Assembly (NCBI GenBank): GCA_001430745.1
Contig: KQ481942.1
Span: 176,025-186,459, forward strand
Source: Auxenochlorella pyrenoidosa
Lineage: Eukaryota > Chlorophyta > Trebouxiophyceae > Chlorellales > Chlorellaceae
Reading direction: 5' to 3'
DNA length: 10,435 nucleotides
Made by a program: the position numbers and the translations under genes. Under the pieces are notes generated by a model. The model searched no databases. It saw only the letters and a list, made by a program, of their open reading frames with translations, and was not told the DNA's origin. Below, piece by piece: positions 1-6,203 of the stretch. The stretch's first letter is position 1, and each line of letters starts with the position of its first letter.

Positions 1-1001
1 GGGTTACTGGCATGCATCGCAGGCATGGTGTCCAAGGCTGTGGGAGGGGGCGCAGTGGAACGCTGCTGGCCGAGGTTACCAACGCGCCGCCAGCATGGGC
101 AGGCAGGCCCTGGCCCCATCCTCGGCCTCTGTGCCACGCGCCAGCTTGCACAGGCCGCGCACCCGGTGCCCACCTGGGTCGCGGATGTCGGCTGTGAAGT
201 GGCCGCACGAGGCGGCAGGGCCCCTGTGGTTCACCACCGCATGCAGGCGGTACTGCCCCAGTGGCAGCTTGGCCCCAGCCCCCGCCGCCGCCAACGCCCC
301 AGCCGCTGCTGCCGGCCCCGCGCCCGCTGCTGCGCCTGCCGGCTTGCCACCGCCGCCGCCTGCCTCGGCCTCGGCCTCTGCCAGCAGGGGGTCATCATCT
401 TCGACAATCTGAGCCTGCAGGTAGGCTGGCGCCGGCGCCAGCAGGGTAGGGCACGCCGGCGCTGGCGGCCCCGCGGAAATTTGACTGACGCTGCCGCCAG
501 CTGCTCCCAGCTCGCCATCATCTGCCCCTCCTGCCACCTCCATTGGCTCAGTCGCTGCCTCCTCCGCACGGGGCGCAGCCCCCGGCTCTGCAGCGCCCAG
601 CGCGCTGTGCCGCTGCTGCTGGGCATGCTCTGCCGCTGAGCCAGCTGTCCCGGCTGCGGGCCCCTGCAGCTGCGCAGGCATGACCTCCCTAAAGATGTCT
701 AAGATGCTCTGGCAGCCGCCTTCATCCCCCAGCTGCTGCCGATCTCCAGCTGCTGCTGCGGCAACGGCGCCGGCGGCGCCGGCGGCGGCCAAAGGGCTGG
801 CTGCTGCCGCTGCCGCCGAGCCTGCTGCCGGCCAGGCGCCGCCCTGCTCCATCATGCTGAGCTTGATTGCCTCCTGCAGGTCAGCTTCCTCCTGCGCCTG
901 AGCAGCAGCAGCTGGGCCAAGGGCAGCCGGGCCAGAGCTGCCAGCCATGCCAGACGTGCTGCCGACCGCCCCTGCCGAGGGGGCACCCGAGGCAGCGGCC
1001 G

Positions 1002-1034
<33 letters not shown>

Positions 1035-4000
1035 GTTCATGCTCCAGCCTGCTCATCTCAAGCACCCGCTGCAGCTGCTCCTCCTCCTGTTCAGCCGCCG
1101 TCCTCTTGCGAGCGCTGTCGCTGGGCCGCCCCAGCCCCATCCACCACCGGTCCGCCAGCCGGCCGCCCCCAGCGTCCCTGCCGCCCCCGCCGGCAGCCAA
1201 GCCAGCGGCGGCTGCTGCTTCGAGCTCTGCCGGCAGCAGGGGCACCGCGTTCGCCGCTGACGTGGGGCTGGCGGCTTGTATGAGAGGGCACTCCTCCTCT
1301 TCCGCCGCGTGCCGCTGCTGGTGCAGGCCAAACATGCCGGCGGGTGGGGACGGCTGCCGTGCTGCTGGCTGCTGCTCCTGCTGCTCCAGCAGGCTTGCTG
1401 CCAGCGCCTGCTGCAGCGCTGCGTCCTCCTCGTCTGGCAGCCTGCAGGGGAGGCAGTTTGGCAGCCTGTGTGGTGGGCGGGGTGCCTGGCCGGACTGTTG
1501 CACATCACAAGAGGCCATGCCGGGGTGCAAGCAGTGCAGTAGGTTGAGCACATAGGCGCAGCATGCGCCCTGCAGGAACAAGGGCTGCAACTGTGCAGCC
1601 CAGCATGCAGACTGGCTGGCAAGCGTGCAGAGCAGTACACGCACCCGGCAGCCTTGATCGCTGCTGCAGGGGTGGCCTGCCACCGACGCAGCAGTGGCGA
1701 GTGCATAGCTGCAGGCGACAGCAGGGCGCTGGAGGCCACTGGCGTGGCCGCGCCGCCGCTGCCGTAGAAGGCTGCTCCCGAGCGCCTCAGCAGCCCCCCC
1801 TTCCCCTGCCCCGACTCTGCCGCCGCTGCTCCAGCTGCAGAAGCTGGGTTGGCACCCAGCTGCTCATTCTCCTTGCCAATCTCCTGCTGCTGCCCGCCCG
1901 GCAGTGGCGGCGCGGCTCCCGGCGCCAGAAACGCGCTCAGCTGCACGCGGTCGGCAACAGCCACCGGAGTGTGCAGCTTCTGGCACAACGCCTGCTGCTG
2001 CTCCGGGTTCCAGCTGACCTGCAGCCCCAGGCTCACAGCAAACATTAGTACTGCAGAGGGATGAGAGCTAGCAGTCCACACGGCATCCCTAGCCGCCAAC
2101 CGCAAGAACCAGCCCTGAGCGCAGCACAGGCGTGCAGCGCAGCACAGCACCCACGCTCGGAGCTAGGGGCCCAGAGCCGTTTGCACCTGGAAGCGCTTCA
2201 TGTGCAGCGCCAGCACGCGCGGCAGGCGGCGGATGCGGTGCCGCAGCTCATGCGGCAGGTTGGCGCCGCCGCACCCCTCGCAGCTCTTCTCCACCACCTC
2301 CTCCTCAAAATAGCGGCGCAGGAGCTCAGCCACCGAGCAGGCGGCCACGCTGCCGGGCTGCAGGGTGGGAGACACAAAGAATGCGACCCAGGGCGACAAG
2401 TGAGCAAGCTGCTACGACTCGGGCACCCCCAAAGGCATGCTCAACCAGCAGGGTGCGGATTCGATCCAGGCAGTAAGCGGCAGCGAGGCGTGGAGTCGGC
2501 ACCATGATTAGTGCTGCACAGCGCCCCAGGAACGTCCAGGCGCCGCACGGCAGCAGTAGATCAGCAGGAGAATTGGGAACATTTTGCACCTTGAATGCAA
2601 GGGCAGCGCTGTGCACAAGCATGGCGCAAGCGGGAGGAGCACAAGCGAGCCGCCAACCTGCGCCTCTGGCAGCTCCAGGGACAGGTGCATGTACTCCTCC
2701 ACCAGGCTGCTGGCATGGCCGCATCGACTGCAGGTCAGCTCGTGCTGCACCTGCAGGGAGGCAAGGTTGAGGGGGGAAAGAGGCATTGACGGGGAAGATG
2801 GGCTGGATATCAGGTGGACACAGGGCAGCAGGGGACTCGCACTGACGCCGGCAGTTGCCCGCAGGGGTTGGACACGAGACCGGCAGTGCCGCGGCCTGGC
2901 GGAGCTGACTGAGCATTGCAGCCTGCGGCGCATGGCAGGGCTGCCCAGACGGCACTCTCATGCCAAGGATGCAGCTGCAGGCATCCCCATTCTGTACTTG
3001 TTGTTCCCCGAGCGTGTCCACCCGTGCTCACCGCCAGGCTGAAGTTGCGGGCGGCGGGGTCGGACGTCTCCGAGACGCGCACCCTGGAGCGGCCCAGCCG
3101 CGCCACCTCGCGCGCCAGCACCTCGCGCTGCACCCCCTCCAGCAGCGCCACAAACAGCTCGTGAGCGTCCTGCAGAGGGGCCGTGTGGGCAGGGCGGCGG
3201 GCTGAGTCAGGCCGGAGCACGCCCAGCAGGTGTGGGATGCAGGGGATGGCAAGGCCCAATGGCGGCGAGCCCAGGCAGCTCCCGGGCCCAGCGTAACCTG
3301 AAGCACGACGGCTGCGCCTGCAATCCCCACGTCTACCTGCTGGAAGGTGCCGCGGAAGGCAGCGGAGGAGGCGTCCAGGGCGCGCTTCAGGCTGGCCGGC
3401 TTGATGTGCCTGCAGGCGGCAGCGAGAGCGGGCCGCGGGTCACTCACAACTGCCTCCCTGTCGACATCACCCGGCTGGTCTTCGTCTCCCACGACAGCCA
3501 AGGCGGTCTCCACAGCTTCTGATCACGCGGGTCGAGCAGTCCACAAGGCTTCTGACAGAAGGGACGCAGGGGAAGGGCGCAGGGCGAAAAGGCCCGCCCC
3601 CCCACCCCCACCCCCCACCCACCCACCGGTCGAGCCGGGCATCCCGTGCCGCCACACACTCCAGGAGCGCCGCGTACAGCCCGCTGCCGCTCAGCGGCTG
3701 GCCCGCTGCCTCCAGCTGCTGCCGCCCGCGCCGCAGGTCGCCCACAAAGGATGGCAGGCTCAGCAGCACCTGCGGCAGGGCATGAAATGAGGAACGCAGC
3801 GGGCATGTATTTGCCTGCAGGGCCGGCTGCAGCTGCTGTCCGGGCCCTGCAGCATGGCAGCGCATTCCGAGCACGCAGATTGGCATCCAAACTTACGCAC
3901 ACCCTACAAGCGACACAGACCTGCAGCACGGCGTTGAGGTAGCATGTGTTGCCCAGGTTCAGCATGCCGGCAGGGAGGCGCCCCAGAGAGGGCCGCATGC

Positions 4001-4701
4001 CACCGCCGCGGCGGAACGACGCCCCGCCGCCACTGCTGATCCGCTGCCGCAGCTCCTCGCCCTCCTGCTGCCGCTCCCGCAGCCACTGCCGATCCTCATA
4101 GCAGCTGCGCAGCTGGGTGCAGGTGGCAGCGCCGCGGGACGCCCGCGGCGCGGGCGGCGCCACAGGCAGCAACCGCGATGGGCCCAGCGAGGCAGGCGGG
4201 CGTGGAGCCGAGGGCGCGCTGGCGGGTGCTGCCCCTGCGGCGAGGGCAAGGCGTTGCGGGGTGTCGCGGCTTGCCAGCGCAGAATAAACAGCATTGAAAT
4301 TGTGCAAGGCCGAGCCGGGAGACCGCTGGCCTCCCCGCCCACATCCCTGCTTCGACTGCGCCGCACCTGGCTCTCCAGACGGGATGCGCTGCTTCTTGGG
4401 CGTCGACTGTAAGCCATCCAGCAGGATTCCATCGTCCGCCTCTCGCTTGGGCGCGACTGGCTGCTTGGGCTTGCGGCTGAACACAACAACTTGCGCCCCG
4501 GGCGTCCTGCCGCCACCTCTGCCGGCCTTGCCGCCCGTCGCCATCGCAAGCATCTGCTTTGCACGGCCTGCACACGGCATCAGAAAGGCCCAGATCAGTT
4601 GGCAGGCGCAGGGAAGCACGAAAGGCGGCGTTTGAAGCAAGTGACTCACTGCTCCCGCCCACGCTGCCGCTGAGCGGCAGCGATTTCGATTTTCCATCCA
4701 T
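1..4701 (-). CDS. Ubiquitin-specific protease (peptidase C19), USP37-like with three UIMs; 3' end outside window
   Basis: Cysteine protease that removes ubiquitin from proteins or chains. Exons on the minus strand: 4701-4650, 4567-3921, 3769-3619, 3518-3337, 3169-3032, 2750-2658, 2357-2187, 2018-1645, 1441-163. They sum to 3087 nt, exactly 1029 codons without a stop. Cys box GNTCYLNAVLQ has the nucleophile at about C226; the FRGTFQQ-DAHEL box is at 339-349; zinc ligands are C397/C400 and C447/C450; LALHMKRFQ ends at 478; His box CGHFTADI has H1017. UIMs lie at about 606-623, 722-737 and 787-802. The N-terminal 220 residues are basic and low-complexity, with a TPKKQR motif. Exon 1 (MDGKSK, ATG at 4701, purine at -3 and G at +4) joins exon 2 by a CA|GTGAGT donor; ATG 4544 or 4808 are alternatives. 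Exon 3's donor lies in a GTGG repeat and is uncertain by 4-8 nt. The WY...DD segment must be in a later exon. Read through at 162, the frame would stop at 76 and lose it. Confidence 0.93.
844..1434 (-). other. UIM-bearing insertion within the USP catalytic domain
   Basis: Part of exon 9, between the QLSAFL strand and the His box. Three ubiquitin-interacting motifs follow the acidic-x-x-L-x-x-A-(L/I)-x-x-S-x-x-E pattern. UIM1 is DEEDAALQQALAASLLEQ (1434-1381), UIM2 EEEQLQRVLEMSRLEH (1086-1039) and UIM3 EEADLQEAIKLSMMEQ (891-844). UIM3 fits the consensus best; UIM2 has V in place of the central Ala. UIMs are short helices that bind the Ile44 patch of ubiquitin, so they should help the enzyme grip chains. 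The linkers are Ala/Gly/Gln-rich and probably disordered. Confidence 0.85.
1003..1032 (-). repeat. (CTG)10 / (CAG)10 trinucleotide repeat encoding polyglutamine
   Basis: Ten uninterrupted CTG units on the plus strand read as CAG in the USP frame. They encode a glutamine run at about residues 740-749, directly after UIM2. Pure trinucleotide runs commonly vary in length between strains. A change by whole units would keep the frame and alter only the UIM2-UIM3 spacing. Confidence 0.95.
2044..2050 (-). promoter_or_regulatory. Intron branch-point sequence TACTAAT
   Basis: Read on the minus strand this is TACTAAT, an exact match to the optimal spliceosomal branch-point sequence. It lies about 25 nt before the GGGGCTGCAG acceptor at 2019. 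This supports the intron 2186-2019 between the MKRFQ exon and the VSWNPE exon of the USP gene. The other introns have looser CTGAC/CTGAT-type candidates. Confidence 0.7.
3597..3627. repeat. C-rich tract (G-rich in the USP transcript) at a splice donor
   Basis: Near-pure C runs with single A interruptions on the plus strand. In the minus-strand transcript this is a G-rich stretch that includes GTGGGTGGGTGG at the 5' end of intron 3. Three overlapping GT donors (intron starting at 3626, 3622 or 3618) are possible. With the acceptor at 3519 only the third keeps the frame into the next exon. The G runs could form a quadruplex that affects donor choice. Confidence 0.7.
4129..4151. repeat. Perfect 10-bp inverted repeat with 3-nt loop
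   Basis: GCGCCGCGGG, a 3-nt ACG spacer, then its exact reverse complement CCCGCGGCGC. It falls inside exon 2 of the USP gene, in the low-complexity Ala/Pro/Arg region before the Cys box. It would form a very stable all-GC hairpin in mRNA. It is probably a by-product of GC-rich Ala/Arg codons. Confidence 0.9.
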
Positions 4702-5345
4702 GCCGGGCGCTTTTGGCAATGCTGCAACGGAGCCAGGAGAGGGAGCTCGAAATGCGGAGCTGCTGCGCCCTGCTGCGAGGCAGGCTGAAAACGAGGAGGG
4801 CTCCTCATGTGGAAGCGTGCTGAATCTGGGCTCTCGGTTTAGGCCTCAGGGCGGGCCGAGGCTCTTTCAGCCTCACCACCTGCACTCCGCCAACCCTCTC
4901 GCTGTGATGCTCTTCATGTGCGCTGGCCATGGCTCGCATCCACGACCACTGAGATGATCCTCTTGGTGAGCATGCAGACCACCAACCAGCCTTGCCAGGT
5001 GCATGCCTTGCTCTCTTGCCTCGCTGTTCTTCTCAGAAGCTGGACTTGATGGCACTTGTGCTCGAGGGGTCGGGAGCAGGCGGTGCGAGTCTCTCAGCGC
5101 AGCTCAGCCCCACGCCTGCCCCTGCCGCGTCCGCAGGTCGCAGCGGTGCAGTGGTGTAGCAAGCGCCCATCACTGTTTTCTTCAAGATGCCACGACTTCA
5201 CTATTTTTTTGATCAAGACTCGCTCGAATGCGACCCAGACGCTAGCCAGGTGCGGATGCAGGCGCGCTTTCCTGCTCTGTCGCTGCATGCCTGCTCCTGC
5301 CTTCCACAGTGCTGCACCCCTACACGCTGCTCTTCACTTGGATTG
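4702..5345. other. Inter-gene region upstream of the USP gene
   Basis: No convincing protein gene is seen. The part next to 4701 should contain the USP 5' UTR and promoter; no TATA box stands out. A small 6-bp hairpin (GAGGCT-ctttc-AGCCTC) lies at 4858-4874. A lower-GC patch at 5175-5250 carries a T7 run (5205-5212). Several plus-strand pyrimidine-rich AG sites (for example near 5036 and 5137) look like splice acceptors. They would suit a spliced plus-strand RNA but define no coding exon. Confidence 0.45.
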
Positions 5346-5430
5346 GGGCAAGGAGGTCAATTCCATGATAGAGCAGAAGCTGACTCAAAAAAATGAGGAT
5401 ATCCTTTGGTTCGCTCGTCTGAGCCCCGCT
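5346..5430 (+). ncRNA. Candidate small structured RNA, copy 1 of a duplicated element (C/D-snoRNA-like)
   Basis: Shares ordered blocks with 5496-5588: GGGCAA.GAGGT, TGATA, GCAGAAGCTGA, TGAGGAT and CTGAGCCC, separated by sequence that differs between the copies. The order resembles a C/D-box snoRNA: ATGATAG (5365) as a degenerate C box, CTGA (5380) as D', ATGAGGA (5393) as C', CTGA (5419) as D, with an 18-nt possible guide before D. Against this, the C box departs from RTGATGA, the C-to-D' gap is short and no terminal stem is obvious. The class assignment is inference; the shared blocks are directly visible. Confidence 0.35.
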
Positions 5431-5495
5431 CTTGCTTGCATCTGTCTGCGCTCTGGCTGTCTGCCTGCCTGCCTGCTCCTGCACATCCTTCCTAT

Positions 5496-5588
5496 GGGCA
5501 ATGAGGTACCACATTGATATGGCAGAAGCTGAGATCCTTCTGTGAGGATAAAATCAATATTGAAGTTATCGCTTATCTGAGCCCTCAT
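5496..5588 (+). ncRNA. Candidate small structured RNA, copy 2 of a duplicated element (C/D-snoRNA-like)
   Basis: Second copy of the element at 5346-5430, in the same orientation and about 150 nt downstream. GGGCAATGAGGT (5496), TTGATAT (5514), GCAGAAGCTGA (5522-5532), GTGAGGAT (5542) and CTGAGCCC (5577) are retained. The segment before the final CTGA is AT-rich, about 27 nt and unrelated to copy 1. Conserved boxes around a changed guide is the pattern expected of paralogous guide RNAs. No target was identified. Confidence 0.35.
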
Positions 5589-5715
5589 GTTGCTGGCGCC
5601 GTCTGCCCCACCCCTCCGGCTTGCATACTCCACATGCGCACTGACCGCACTGTTGTGCACCCCAACCTCTGCAGGCATCACAGGCGCACAAGGCTGTCTG
5701 CACCTGAAGCAAGGG

Positions 5716-5814
5716 AAGCACTGGAGGTGGGGTCAGTGCCCCTGTCACATGACAGGCTCGCCGAATCGGCTTGCCCGTCATGTCACAGGGGTGACGACTC
5801 CACCTCTAGTGCTT
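5716..5814 (+). ncRNA. Long imperfect hairpin, candidate miRNA precursor or structured UTR
   Basis: Two 48-nt arms (5716-5763 and 5767-5814) flank a 3-nt AAT loop. Aligning the left arm to the reverse complement of the right gives 38 identical positions of 48. Three more become G-U pairs if the plus strand is transcribed, but A-C mismatches if the minus strand is. The rest form small symmetric internal loops near arm positions 20-22, 31, 39 and 43-44. Length, near-perfect pairing and symmetric loops resemble algal miRNA hairpins. It could also be an inverted-repeat transposon remnant or a 3'-UTR fold. Confidence 0.4.
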
Positions 5815-6203
5815 CAGAGGCTCGCCTGCCATCCATCACGTGCACGCGCCTCTTGTCCGTAGTGTGCCCACCCGGAACAACCGCGGGACATTCCACAGTG
5901 TAAACCATCCAACAACTGCTGAGCAAACTGCTGAGGAGTTTCAGACAGCTGCTCCAGGGGAAAGAAGGGAGTTGCATGCTTGCACAACTCTGTCTTGGGG
6001 CACTGGCTTTTGCAGCATAGGGGGCGAGTTGGGGGGTGGATTGCACAGCCAGTGGGCACGCAGAGTAGACACGTGTCATGAAATATGCATGCAGCATGGT
6101 TCGTGAGGTCCAAGTACAGGGAGCAACTGCATCTAGCGCTGATGAGGCCGGCCCGGAGACCGCAGCGCGTGTCTACCACCTGTGCCGCTGCGGCGCTGTA
6201 ATG
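5815..6203 (-). other. Probable 3' UTR and downstream flank of the lipase gene
   Basis: Follows the TAA stop at 6204-6206 of the minus-strand lipase gene. It is less GC-rich than the coding exons and no protein-like frame is seen on either strand. I found no minus-strand TGTAA here, so the lipase cleavage site is not located. If a plus-strand RNA ends near 5900, the two transcripts could converge in this interval. Confidence 0.4.
5899..5903 (+). terminator. TGTAA poly(A)-signal motif, plus strand
   Basis: TGTAA is the usual polyadenylation signal of chlorophyte nuclear genes. This copy lies 85 nt past the hairpin, in the orientation that would end a plus-strand transcript covering 5346-5814. 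A 5-nt motif occurs often by chance; another plus-strand TGTAA is at 6198-6202. The support is positional only. Confidence 0.25.

Noticed and set aside
947..1555. 202-codon plus-strand open frame rich in Cys, Ser and Ala, and similar ones at 25-639 and 2584-3042
   Set aside because: These are antisense shadows of the USP exons, created by GC-rich CAG/GCC/GCG codons. They have no domain-like sequence and run across clear exon-intron borders of the minus-strand gene.
2457..2467. GGATTCGATCC, resembling a tRNA B box
   Set aside because: The flanks do not pair as a T stem, and no acceptor or anticodon arm can be folded around it. It lies inside USP intron 6 (2657-2358).
2326..2508. Protein-like reading (LDRIRTLLVEHAFGG) in USP intron 6
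   Set aside because: The USP core joins directly from ELPEAQ to PGSVAACSVAELL in phase 0 and matches the family without an extra segment. The frame also runs over the acceptor.
4903..4960. GTGATGC...CTGA-ATGATC as another C/D snoRNA
   Set aside because: Boxes match only loosely, no final D box or terminal stem follows, and it shares no blocks with the 5346/5496 pair.
5175..5250. Possible Pol III gene ending at the T7 run
   Set aside because: No A-box/B-box pair and no tRNA-like or other known fold was found upstream of the T run.
5563..5580. Resemblance of AGTTATCGCTTATCTGA to a conserved 5' stretch of 18S rRNA
   Set aside because: The likeness is short, imperfect and in the sense direction, so it neither acts as an antisense guide nor extends into an rRNA fragment.
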